Numbered from the stretch's first letter, positions 1 through 8,196 are shown. The stretch is 15,285 nucleotides of DNA from Phoronis ovalis (GCA_028565635.1 JAOXYB010028267.1:1-15285); one strand, 5' to 3'. A program made the numbers and translations. Notes: a model not told the origin generated them from the sequence alone.

Positions 1-316
1 CCAGAACTGACATTAGGTAAGTTCTACACTGCATATAAAAGTAACTGGACAAGCTGGGCACTGAGTAGAAGGAAATATCATAGATTGCCTAGTGTAAAGC
101 AGTGAACAAAACCATTAATATTAGCAACTATGGAAATTTGAATACTCCTTTTTTAGGGTATTACTGACCAATGAACACTCAGTAGTACCACAATTTCATA
201 AAATACTGTAGGTGGTTTTAGGGTGACTGATGGGCAAGTGAAGTCATATATAAGACTAAAACCTGAAGTAAATTTGCTAAAGGTACAATCAGAAAAGAAA
301 AAATATAATTTTAATA

Positions 317-690
317 ATGTCTGATGTTATTAGTGTTCATGGTGAATGTGAAATATGCGGGTCTACCATGGAATTTTTATTAAGTCAAGAGCAAACAAAC
401 TGGTTAATAACTCATAACAAAATCATTGAAGTCAATGAATAAATCAACCAATTCAATCAGATATTACTAGTACCCACAGAAGAACAACAGGACTGGGTAC
501 CAGTGGAAGATACCGTATCCATAGACGATGACAGATACAGCATAAGTTTAATCATCATGAAACTGTTGCAATCTTAGAGTTAAATGAAGATGTGACGAGT
601 TTCAATAAACCCGCCCTGGTGTTTCACATATGTTTTCTGCTATTAAGCAACTTCACCCAAATAGTTTCAATTTATTAATTTGATGCTTCA
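317..690 (+). pseudogene. Broken coding region with CxxC motif, unrecognised family
   Basis: ATG at 317 opens 41 codons containing HGECEICGSTMEFLL and ends at TAA 440-442. The same frame continues protein-like after the stop (LLVPTEEQQDWVPVEDT) to about 540. Then the frame at 541-630 carries NHHETVAILELNEDVTSF. Finally a third frame carries MFSAIKQLHPNSFNLL to TGA near 678. One stop and two shifts in an otherwise coherent protein indicate a pseudogene or the exon debris of a mobile element. The CEIC motif could be half a zinc finger. I do not recognise the family. Confidence 0.45.
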
Positions 691-851
691 ATATGTAGAA
701 CTTTAAATTTAATGTGTGTGTATAATATTAAATGTTCATGCTTTTCAATGGCAGTTTTGCATTAAGCATGTTTTACAAAATGTAAAATGATGTCTTTACA
801 TGTACAAATTGTTTTTGGATATTTGGTTATTATTAACTCATTCATTTTTAG

Positions 852-1023
852 AGAATATGCTGGTACTTTTAAAATCATGTCAAATCCGGAAGAACTGAGA
901 AGGGTAGTTGCTGAATATATGTATACGGTTCCCGCAAAAGAACCATTTCTACCAAGGTATTTAAACCAGAAAGGTGAAGAGTACATGAAATCACAAGACC
1001 GTGTGGAAGTGACGATGATTTTG
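852..1023 (+). CDS. Putative internal exon, unknown protein
   Basis: The 172-nt segment is bounded by acceptor tcatttttag and donor TTTTG/gtaagt. It is one base plus 57 codons, ending phase 0. The peptide is charged and soluble-looking (SNPEELRRVVAEYMYTV, then EPFLPRYLNQKGEEYM). It has no known motif. The strong splice sites and higher coding character than the flanks suggest a real exon, probably of the same plus-strand gene as the P-loop segment at 1761. The next exon would need a different phase, so at least one junction is missing or lost. Confidence 0.45.
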
Positions 1024-1375
1024 GTAAGTACAGTAATTGGTCCATTTACGGCATGCGAATTGCAAAATGTGCATCATTTCTAGTAATTGCACTGTTTTAT
1101 ACAAAATCACTGCTTATATAGTCTCTGAATCAGAAAAGGAAGGAATACAATAATGAAGGTAACATCATTGCTTTAATAATTCCATCAAATACCCTGCCTT
1201 ACCCAAAGTGCTTAAAAATATTTAATTATATTTTATTGTGTGTACAAAGAATAAGGGAGCATTAAATCGTGACAATGCATACCAGAAATAAATTATTGAA
1301 TTTTAAATAAACAATGGCCAATGGTTTATAAGGTTGTTAAATATTTTACTACCCAATCTCAAATGACAGTTAAAA

Positions 1376-1408
1376 CGTATATTAGCTAGCCGTATATTAG
1401 CTAGCCGT
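1376..1408. repeat. 15-bp tandem duplication
   Basis: cgtatattagctagc occurs twice head to tail, followed by a further cgt. Each copy contains the palindrome gctagc. Confidence 0.9.
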
Positions 1409-1721
1409 CTAAACATTTTTTAGCAATCTTGTCATAATGTTTCAGAAAATTGGTATAGTTAAATTGGACAACATGTATTTGTGCTCAACCATAAATGTGT
1501 AATATGTACTGATGGTTCACTGCACAAGTATTCAAATGTTTATAAAACCCAGCAACTGAATCAGTTCACCTGGAAAGGTATGGAAACTGTCTTGTAATTT
1601 AAAATTATTCTGCTGATAAATTGTATTAGCCTTAAGTACTTGATATATATTGTGATACTGATAGTAACTTTCTTAAGTAATTTTCATAATCAAAATGAGA
1701 CAAGGAAATCAAAATTAATAT

Positions 1722-1749
1722 TATATATATATATATATTATATATATTA
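1722..1749. repeat. AT-dinucleotide microsatellite
   Basis: This is an interrupted (TA)n run with TTA breaks. It sits within the pyrimidine/acceptor region of the putative P-loop exon. Confidence 0.9.
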
Positions 1750-1760
1750 TCCTTCTATAG

Positions 1761-2008
1761 GGGTCGATTTAGATCAAGGTGCAAGCTTGAGGAATCTAGT
1801 AAACGCAATGTGCCTGTACTACGTGGAGAATCAAGGTGCGGTCCTTACCACTTTAGGAGTTGTGTGCTTTTCTTTTCTGTATGAATTTATGTTGCGCAAA
1901 TTAAGAGGAACTGTTGGAGTTCCCCTTCCCGTACTTCAAGCAACACCAGGAACAGGGAAAACATCAAATGATATTTATTTAATGTGCCTAATTTCAATGC
2001 AATCATGA
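1761..2008 (+). CDS. Putative P-loop NTPase exon or fragment (Walker A)
   Basis: After acceptor ccttctatag an open frame of about 80 codons begins VDLDQGASLRNLVNAM, has a hydrophobic middle (LTTLGVVCFSFLYEF) and reaches VPLPVLQATPGTGKT. The last eight residues, coded at 1940-1963, match the Walker A consensus [AG]x4GK[ST]. The frame runs to TGA at 2006-2008 but loses protein character shortly after the P-loop, and no good donor follows GKT. There is no Walker B downstream. It resembles P-loop ATPase fragments found in repetitive animal gene families, but the family is not identified. It is probably partial or decayed. Confidence 0.45.
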
Positions 2009-2193
2009 TTATTTTAATAAAATCTTGAAGTAAGAAATTTAATAGCAAGTGCTACATCACCTCTACCATTAGTACTTACATAAAATAGTTTAACTTAAAA
2101 TGTTTAATAATTCTCAAATGCTTTCACGCCGTAAACAGTTTATACATGTATATCTAGCTACTAGTCCTATTTATCAGGATTTTTTTCCTATAG

Positions 2194-2229
2194 GATTTCC
2201 TGTAGGCGGTAAATCCCTTGGCCGAGTGG
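2194..2229 (+). other. Possible 36-nt micro-exon
   Basis: A strong acceptor (tttttttcctatag) is followed by 36 nt and donor GTGG/gtatgt. In one frame it encodes FPVGGKSLGRV, which incidentally fits GxxxxGK[ST]. It may be an exon of the upstream plus-strand gene or part of the gene A leader. The evidence is splice signals only. Confidence 0.25.
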
Positions 2230-2309
2230 GTATGTTTTGCTTGTTCACCAGCTCGTTGAAGAGAGAGTCGTATATTCGTTAAAATTCTTGTTACAATATT
2301 GAACCAATT
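2230..2309 (+). promoter_or_regulatory. Putative 5' UTR or promoter-proximal segment of gene A
   Basis: These 80 nt before the gene A start include tatattcg at 2271-2278 and a Tyr-rich stretch. Position is the only support. It also directly follows the putative tiny exon at 2194-2229, in which case it would instead be an intron end. Confidence 0.2.
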
Positions 2310-2526
2310 ATGAAGTGGGCCGTTTTCGAGTTCGAAGATATGTCCTGCGAGGTTGGAGAAACGAGGTGGGTGGTTGGAGGGGACAGTGAGACATTCAACA
2401 ACGACAAGTGGGAAAAATTGAAGACCGTTGCGGTCAAGTTGCCGAAGAAGAAGTCGCAGTGGAGCAATGCCAAAGACGACGATGTTGCAGTCGATCATTA
2501 TGTTGCGAAGATTATTCGCTTTAGTG
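2310..2526 (+). CDS. Gene A exon 1 (start codon, N-terminal module)
   Basis: The 217-nt coding exon starts with ATG (context aattATGAA) and ends AGTG before gtatgt. It is more GC-rich than its flanks and contains aromatic/acidic strands, then a KLPKKKSQW basic patch and a DDDVAVDHYVAKIIRF end. A read-through frame continues to 2606 but loses protein-like character after the donor. Confidence 0.6.
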
Positions 2527-5006
2527 GTATGTTAACAATAGAATTCGAGAATAAAATGAATAAGGTTGTTGCTTCATTCCTGTTCGTTTTAGTGCGATAT
2601 TTGTGAGAAACTATTTGGCGGCAAGGTCGCCATCTGGACTTTTTGAACAAAGCGAGTCTTCAAACTGGCACCAGGTGTCACTGCATTAGAAACAAAATGG
2701 CGGTGCTCTTTTAGCACATCAACTGGGCAGAAGACGCGGACTCTGTGGATGAAGATGACTACAGTATGATTTCGTCCGTTAATCTGACCGAAAATCCTAA
2801 CAGTAGGACCACCTGCAAATTCAGCTGAATTAGTTTTAGCACCTGGTTCACAAGTTCACTGCAGTTTTATCACTACAAAAGTTTTGTAGGTAACTACTGT
2901 AAAAAATATCTTAGTGTGTATGAAGACATTACTAACTGCATTGTAGCAAAAACTGAAGAATTGACAGATGATAGAACTACAATAGGCAAATCTTCAGGAA
3001 GAACAAGAGGCTCCGAAGGCCTGTGCTGGAGTGTCAAACAGACACAAACTGAACAGCAAGTTAAGAGGTGTTGTGCCACATAACTGGGTTGACCTAGAAT
3101 CAGAAGAAAGAAGTGTCTTGACATGGTTGAAGACAGAGAATCTTTCAATTGGTCAGTAAATCCATCTGATGCAAACATTTCAATAGACAAATCACACCTT
3201 AATTATACATGGGCAAAAGCTGCCAAAATGATTAAACAGAAACATATAGCAGAGGTATTTACTGTAAGAAAGGATGCGCAGGCATTCAGTGTTCCAGGTT
3301 CTAAACCTGAACACAACCATCAAGTAACATATTACCAGGCAATACACAAAATTGTATGTACCTGTCCTCAGTATGCAAGTCACAATTTATGCTCCCACAG
3401 CATAGTGGTAGCAGAGCATATTAATACACTATCTGATTTCCTTAACTGGTACAGATCGAAATCAAAGAAACCAAACAAGACATCAGTGACATAAGTACCA
3501 TTGAAAAAAAAAATTAGGAAGAAAGGGAGACAGACCAAACACAAAATGTGTACAACCTTTAGTACCTACTAGAATAATACCAAGAGAAATACCCAAGCCT
3601 TCAGATGTAGTCTTTGTAGACAACAGACCTGTAGCACCTGATTCTAACCAGCCATTCCTATTAAAAATGTTGAGTAAACAAATAAAAGTGTGTGCTAGAT
3701 GTAGGAAACAGTTTGATAAACTACCTAATAATGAAGTTCCCCCTGCTCCACATAATGTAGTTCTAGTTCATGATGAATATGACCCTTACTTCGAAAGAAA
3801 TACTGGTATACTGAAAATTCCATTAACATTAAAAGTGTCACGAATCCCATAATTTTTTTTCTTAATTTGGGTTTGAACTCGTTGCAATACAGACATTGTG
3901 ATAACAAAGAACAATTGAATAGTAGATTATGAGAAAAAAGCTGCCTCACTTTTGAATAGACATCAGTTTGTGCAATACTACGAAGTATATTTCCATTACA
4001 TCAGAATTACCGAAAGTGAATGAAATGTTTGTATTTGAATGTTGTTCAATTTTTTTTTTTCCAACAAAAAATTATAGAGAAAGATAACTAATAATTAGCT
4101 TCAAAATTGAATATGACATATACAATTATACCAAATTAGCAGTCTATTCAAACTTGAACTTCTGGTTGACTCTTCTATTCTATAAAAGTTAGAAGAATGT
4201 ATGTACCTTCTAGCCTCACATATAACATCAGCTTATTAAACTTATAGTACCTGCTTACAATTATTTTTATAATTGCTTGTTGGAACTGGTGTTGAGCGAA
4301 CAAGGTTTTCAGTGCATGAACATGTCTAACACATTTGTATGTTTGTTTATAATGCAGGTCGCACGTACTTCAAGTGGAATGCTGTTGAAGCATCTTGCCT
4401 GCTGACACATTTTAAAGATTACGTACACCAAGATGGTGATGGAAGTAAAGGATCACTAACAGGTAAACATCGCATATACTTGGCAGTCTTATGTATAGTA
4501 CAAGTCATAAAACAATTCGGAAGTTTGTTGATTAGAAGCCCCCTGCCAGCTGTATAGACACGGAACAATAAAACATGAGTTTGTATAAAGACTTAAAAAG
4601 TTTGCATTCATTTTCCTCAGATAGGTGTGAAATGAACAGCGAGGTATTGCTGATGTTGATATCCCTACACAACTTTTTCACAAAAGTAACTGTTTACAGT
4701 GTAACCATGTATTATAAAAATAATACTAAATTTTGTCACTTTTCAATAACTGGCAGTTTATTATTGCATTTACACTGTAAAGTGTTTCAGTCGGAAGTTC
4801 CTACAATGAGCCTATGACGATGTCATTATTACAACTGTTTTATTTTAGGCACAGAAGAACTGACACAGTTTTTGGAAAAACATACAAATTTTATGGAGGG
4901 CAAAGAGAGATCTAAAAAGAAACAGCTGATGAGGACGAAAATTTTTAATGAACGAATAAAAATAAGAGAGACATTAGCAAAAAAACTGAAAGGCTTGAAT
5001 GGTTAA
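2310..5006 (+). CDS. Gene A: three-exon gene, 159 residues, C-terminal SANT/Myb-like module
   Basis: Exons 2310-2526, 4358-4462 and 4849-5006 join in phase: 72 codons plus G, then GT with 34 codons plus G, then GC with 51 codons and TAA. This gives 480 nt in all. Sites are AGTG/gtatgt, aatgcag/GT, ACAG/gtaaac and attttag/GC. ATG at 2310 is the first start. Residues 1-73 begin MKWAVFEFEDMSCEV; this resembles the short N-terminal module (KxAVVEFxD...VxVVP) that I recall in BEN-domain-associated and transposon-derived animal proteins. Residues 74-159 read YFKWNAVEASCLLTHFKDYV, then GSLTGTEELTQFL and RTKIFNER, a pattern of W and basic helices like SANT/Myb-type DNA-binding modules. The C-terminus is strongly basic, suggesting a nuclear protein. 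I infer a DNA-binding role. No exact family name is offered. Extra exons could exist in the first intron. Confidence 0.6.
2715..3852 (+). pseudogene. Decayed SWIM zinc-finger protein, transposase-associated type, inside intron 1 of gene A
   Basis: Several plus-strand frames carry consecutive protein-like segments. An acidic piece at 2715-2810 (HINWAEDADSVDEDDYS) comes first, then VPHNWVDLESEERS near 3070-3115. Next is a 123-codon open frame at 3123-3494 with a SWIM finger C-T-C-x8-C-S-H at 3357-3398. A following frame at about 3514-3852 contains KVCARCRKQF, a CxxC-type knuckle. The main frame ends in TAA at 3492-3494, and the next segment continues in another frame across an A10 run at 3504-3513; a further shift lies near 3118. 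SWIM fingers commonly follow MULE-type transposase cores, but no catalytic DDE core is visible here, so this is likely the C-terminal half of a dead element or a transposon-derived gene. Which element family it belongs to is unknown. Confidence 0.6.
3853..4357 (+). other. Rest of gene A intron 1
   Basis: AT-rich sequence after the SWIM remnant, with a long poly-T tract near 4051-4062. No coding signal was seen before the acceptor at 4356-4357. Confidence 0.6.
4358..4462 (+). CDS. Gene A exon 2 (helical W-containing module)
   Basis: The 105-nt exon follows acceptor tttataatgcag and ends ACAG before gtaaac. It is phase 1 on both sides. It encodes RTYFKWNAVEASCLL then THFKDYV and a Gly/Asp-rich turn. 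Upstream and downstream read-through sequence is not protein-like. Confidence 0.6.
4463..4848 (+). other. Gene A intron 2
   Basis: The 386-nt intron has a gtaaac donor and a T-rich acceptor. The open plus frames at 4575-4817 lack motifs and are probably chance. Confidence 0.5.
4849..5006 (+). CDS. Gene A exon 3 (basic C-terminus, stop)
   Basis: This terminal exon follows acceptor gttttattttag. The G of exon 2 plus GC makes Gly, then 51 codons of charged helix (ELTQFLEKH, KERSKKKQLMRTKIFNER) and TAA at 5004-5006. It is too fragmented to be seen as a long open frame on its own and starts without ATG. No poly(A) signal is evident within about 200 nt. Confidence 0.6.
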
Positions 5007-5560
5007 TTATACCCATTACAGTTTATAATGTAGCTGAAACTAACTGCTTTTTGATCAATGGTTGGGAAGTGATAACCAAGTCAAATCTTCTTCTGATGCT
5101 GTGATAACTTACAGGAATTGAATATGCAGCCAAAAAGATTAATGCATTATCATTATGATTAAGGTGAGACATGGCAGTGCAAAAACATCCATTTGTATGT
5201 AATTTTAACAACCGCGGTTTTTGCAAAATTTGTCATCTAAAACCTTCCTTCAATCACTAATTAACAAGTATTTTATGAAAATGTCAGGACATGACCTTTC
5301 TACGTATACATTCCATATATTAAGGAAATCTTCATCAATGAATTACTCATAAGCCGTAAACAACAAGCACTTTTAACAAGTCTGATTGGATAACGGAAAA
5401 TAATAAGATGCGTTAACAGTTTCAACGAATGAGAACGCCGCATTCAACACGTGACCTTCACTCGGCTATTCCCGTAACATAGTTACACGTCGTTTATCAG
5501 CCATGTTGAATTGTCGAATAGAGTGAAATATCAGTGTTTATAGAGCGATTTCGTTGAAAT
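5007..5560. other. Intergenic region between gene A and the 5561 frame
   Basis: Gene A 3' flank, then a slightly GC-richer stretch at 5400-5560 (cgccgcattcaacacgtgacc, cagccatgttgaattg). That stretch could be promoter or leader for the 5561 frame. No clear TATA box, poly(A) signal or terminal repeat was seen. Confidence 0.4.
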
Positions 5561-5995
5561 ATGCCGCCGAAAGCGAGATCAAAGAAAGGGAAACATAGGT
5601 CAGTGAACTCAAGAAAGCTTCAGTGGCAATGGGCAAGAGAGACAAAGCGACCACGAACTGATCCGACCTCTGAAACAACTGTTGTCAACGAGAAATCCAG
5701 TGACGAAGAAAGTGATTCCGGAACATTTAGTGTAAACTACACTCAGTTGCCTTCAAATCGAGTTGCAAATCTTCGCGAAAATGATGTTGATTGTGCAGAA
5801 AATGTGATTGTAGAAGATTGTGGTCGTTTTATTTGTGATGTAAAGCAACTGAACTCATTAATCGGTGAACTGCATTGCCCTAATCGTCCCCGTCTGGGTA
5901 AAGTGAATATAGGAATTTTGCATGGTGAGCAAATGAGTTTCAGTGCTAAGCTGAACATTTCTTGTGACACTTGTGATGCTAATAATACAGTGTGA
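5561..5995 (+). CDS. Basic N-terminal fragment, possibly Mutator-like transposase-derived
   Basis: A 144-codon frame starts at ATG 5561 (context tgaaatATGCC) and stops at TGA 5993-5995. Residues 1-36 are strongly basic (MPPKARSKKGKHR, KRPRTD), like a nuclear localisation signal. An acidic Ser-rich linker follows. Residues 86-144 contain CGRFICDVKQLNSLIGELHC, then MSFSAKLNISCDTC. That order (hydrophobic segment, CP, then a K/L strand ending CxxC) resembles the zinc-binding N-terminal region that I recall ahead of the catalytic core in animal Mutator-like transposases. One Cys of the first pair is missing (CPNR rather than CPxC). No DDE core follows: the frame ends where a compositionally different block begins, so it is truncated. 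An unrelated intact small gene cannot be excluded. Confidence 0.4.
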   Translation: MPPKARSKKGKHRSVNSRKLQWQWARETKRPRTDPTSETTVVNEKSSDEESDSGTFSVNYTQLPSNRVANLRENDVDCAENVIVEDCGRFICDVKQLNSLIGELHCPNRPRLGKVNIGILHGEQMSFSAKLNISCDTCDANNTV

Positions 5996-6029
5996 TGCTG
6001 GGGGTGCGAATGCCAGAAGAGATGCTTAC

Positions 6030-6288
6030 CTGGCTCCACTGGTGGGGTTGCCGCAACTGGCGAAACTGGTGTCCCTGTTGTGTACTTTGTTTGAGACACA
6101 CCTGCAGAAACGCCGACAGGCATATTCGTTTCTCTTTTTCGAGGGACAGGGTCCCTATAGACAATGGGTCACTGCTCACCTGGAGTATCTGTTCCCCGAC
6201 CATTACCATTACATCCTTACCTCATCAATAATCCGGAACCATGATCCAATCCTTGTCCCCCACTAGAGAACTGGGAGGAGGAATTGGG
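6030..6288 (-). other. Putative two-exon minus-strand coding piece in a GC-richer block
   Basis: On the minus strand, 6288-6221 (acceptor agattag, donor ATGAG/gtaagg) and 6154-6030 (acceptor tctatag, donor GAGCCAG/gtaagc) join in phase. The 66-nt gap holds the only two stops in the frame. The peptide is low complexity, Ser/Gly-rich (SSSQFSSGGQGLDHGSG) then Thr/Pro-rich (TTGTPVSPVAATPPVEPG). The intron is far shorter than others in the window. A plus-strand frame at 5964-6266 overlaps it. I cannot tell which, if either, is real. Confidence 0.25.
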
Positions 6289-6665
6289 CTAATCTTTTAA
6301 AAATCAGTTAGTTATCACCTTTCTTATTTACTTATACCAAGGTTGCATATCTATGTCCAACTATTTAATTATCAATTCAAATAGTGATCATTTTATTTAG
6401 TTTTCAGATGGAGAACTCATCCATTTAATATTTTAGTGTTAGTGTATTATTGCAATGCAATGCCATTGTACGCATTTGATAACCTTATCTGTATTGCTTA
6501 CAGGTGAACCCATCTGGTCATCGTTATCAAAGTGCTTCTCCCATGTGACTTCGGTTATCTATTATTCTTTAGTTTACATATAACCCTAGTATTGTATTTA
6601 CTCCACATCTACTCTGACTTAGTGTGTATACTGGTTATACCATTACTCACTTCACAGTTAGTGTC
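6289..6665. other. No gene recognised
   Basis: AT-rich sequence. A T-rich acceptor-like ttgcttacag/GTGAACCC at 6495-6512 is followed by a short open plus frame without recognisable motif. Confidence 0.5.
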
Positions 6666-6888
6666 ATGATTATGCAGCCACCACCACGTACAACATTACC
6701 AACGTCTGAACTGATGTTGCCAGCCGATTCATCGAGCAAATAAACACAAACATATGCTGTACTTGGCATCGATAGATAGGGAACCATGGGATTGTCTGGT
6801 GGCTGTTTTAAAGAAATTCAAACCTGGCCAACCATTCTTGAAGTCATTGAATAAATTGAATCCAAAAAGAATTGGAATTTATAGGTAA
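6666..6888 (+). pseudogene. Two short coding-like plus-strand fragments
   Basis: ATG at 6666 opens 25 codons (MQPPPRTTLPTSELMLP). ATG at 6754 opens 44 codons (REPWDCLVAVLKKFKPGQ, then LNKLNPKRIGIY) to TAA at 6886-6888. A donor-like TATAG/gtaaac overlaps the end. The composition is protein-like, but no family is recognised. They are probably exons or debris of the same unit as the 6991-7338 frame. Confidence 0.3.
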
Positions 6889-6990
6889 ACAAGAGAAGAA
6901 TGGTCTTTAAATGAGACAAAATAGGTATTTAGTGGTTAAAAATAATCTTGAAATTTAAAATAGCTGAATGCAAGCCAAGGTACCCATTAA

Positions 6991-7338
6991 ATAAGAAGCA
7001 AGAAGGGCTTCTCATTTCAACCAGACTATCTTACTCAAATAATGTCACTGGCTAGTGAAAGCAATTCAAATATAAAACATGTAAGATCATATCTAAATTA
7101 TATCAACTGTGTTGCTGCAAGGCATAAACAAGAGAGGAAATTAAAAAGAGAAGAATTTATAAATGTGAATCCTTCCAAGTTTAGTATCAAAGAATATTAT
7201 GATGATGTAGTAAGCAGCCTTTATCCAGGTACCACTTGCTCCAAATGCGATCATTGCATACAAAATTCTAAGGGTAAGAAATGTAGCTTAGACGTCCCAC
7301 AAGGTGCAATACTGCATATGTACATACAAAGACAATAA
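6991..7338 (+). CDS. Cys-cluster protein fragment, unknown family
   Basis: The frame is open from 6991 (after TAA at 6988) to TAA at 7336-7338; the first ATG is 7042. It encodes a charged helix-rich part (AARHKQERKLKREEFINV, then FSIKEYYDDVV), and a Cys cluster CSKCDHCIQ with a further Cys eight residues later, plausibly zinc-binding. Upstream residues before the ATG (GFSFQPDYLTQI) look equally protein-like. So the true start is probably further upstream or in another exon, and the fragment is likely part of a larger, possibly mobile, gene. I do not recognise it. Confidence 0.4.
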   Translation: MRSKKGFSFQPDYLTQIMSLASESNSNIKHVRSYLNYINCVAARHKQERKLKREEFINVNPSKFSIKEYYDDVVSSLYPGTTCSKCDHCIQNSKGKKCSLDVPQGAILHMYIQRQ

Positions 7339-7439
7339 CTAATCATTTACTGGTATGGAGAAAAATCATGTTTTTCCCTGGCATATATAGTCCTGGATTA
7401 CTGTAAACAATGTACGTACCAGTTGTGTGTGGTCAATCA

Positions 7440-8196
7440 CCGCCCACATTTAGGCTTAGTAATAAGCCAGTGTTTGCCCCATTAACAAATGATTTTGGAT
7501 TTAGTGAGTATGAAAAAGGATACTTCGCAAATTCATCAAATGTTTCAAAGATGTGACATATTTAACATAATTTATACTTCTAAAGAAGTTTAGAGCAATC
7601 ACACTCCAACTGAGAAATGTATGATTATTATATCAGGATGCTCTCAAGATGTAAAGCTAATAGTCAGAAATGATTATCACAAATGATGCAGTGAATGATG
7701 TCGTCCACTTCTTTCTGAAGGAAGAACAACAGTAAGGAAAAGCAGATGGACAAGAAACCGTCATTAAACGAACACTGCGCTTCTGTATCATGAAGTGTAT
7801 AAAAATTCTTCTCAAATTGCAGTTAGTCAAGAGAAAATTATGGTACTGAGCATGGTTGCTGGTTTTAGTTGTATCATGAATTCTCGAGATGTCCCAAAAA
7901 TCCATAACCAAAGTGTGCAATCAAAGACATTCAAATTTGCAGGACATAAAATAAGATAAAACAAATTGCAAAAGTGGCACGAATCAGTTATGAACAAATG
8001 TTTCATGCACAAGAAACAACAATTAGCTAATCCTGAAATATAATCCTAAACTTATATCACAATAATACCCTCATGAACATGTCATAACTTGATAAATGGT
8101 AAAGATAACTCAACATTGAAAGTTACTCACCATCTGCTGTTTGTAACATAGTCTTTGGCACTTCATAACACCTATATAAAAGTGTGTTATCATTTG
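7440..8196. other. Coding-like scraps and LZTR1 3' flank
   Basis: At 7445-7555 a plus frame contains NKPVFAPLTNDFGFSEYEKG. At 7600-7760 scraps such as TEKCMIIISGCSQDVKL and GRTTVRKSRWTRNRH appear between stops. These look like decayed plus-strand coding debris. From about 7800 to 8196 the sequence would include the LZTR1 3' UTR on the minus strand. No clear AATAAA hexamer was found. Confidence 0.3.

Larger units (their letters stand above)
1024..1760 (+). other. AT-rich spacer with a 15-bp tandem duplication and (AT)n tract
   Basis: No gene was recognised. It contains a perfect 15-bp tandem duplication (cgtatattagctagc at 1376-1390 and 1391-1405). It also has an AT microsatellite at 1722-1749, just before the acceptor at 1759-1760. 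Confidence 0.6.

Noticed and set aside
2194-2229. FPVGGKS as a second Walker A
   Set aside because: Only 36 nt with no NTPase context; the pattern match is likely coincidental, so it is kept only as a possible micro-exon.
2154-2498. Minus-strand 114-codon open frame
   Set aside because: Antisense of gene A exon 1, with no recognisable motif; the sense strand has splice-consistent coding sequence.
2894-3190. Minus-strand 98-codon open frame
   Set aside because: Shadow of the SWIM-unit region; the plus-strand frames show the conserved motif.
5400-7600. Intact Mutator-type element with terminal inverted repeats
   Set aside because: By eye I found no matching long inverted repeats flanking the 5561 frame; a self-alignment would be needed to be sure.
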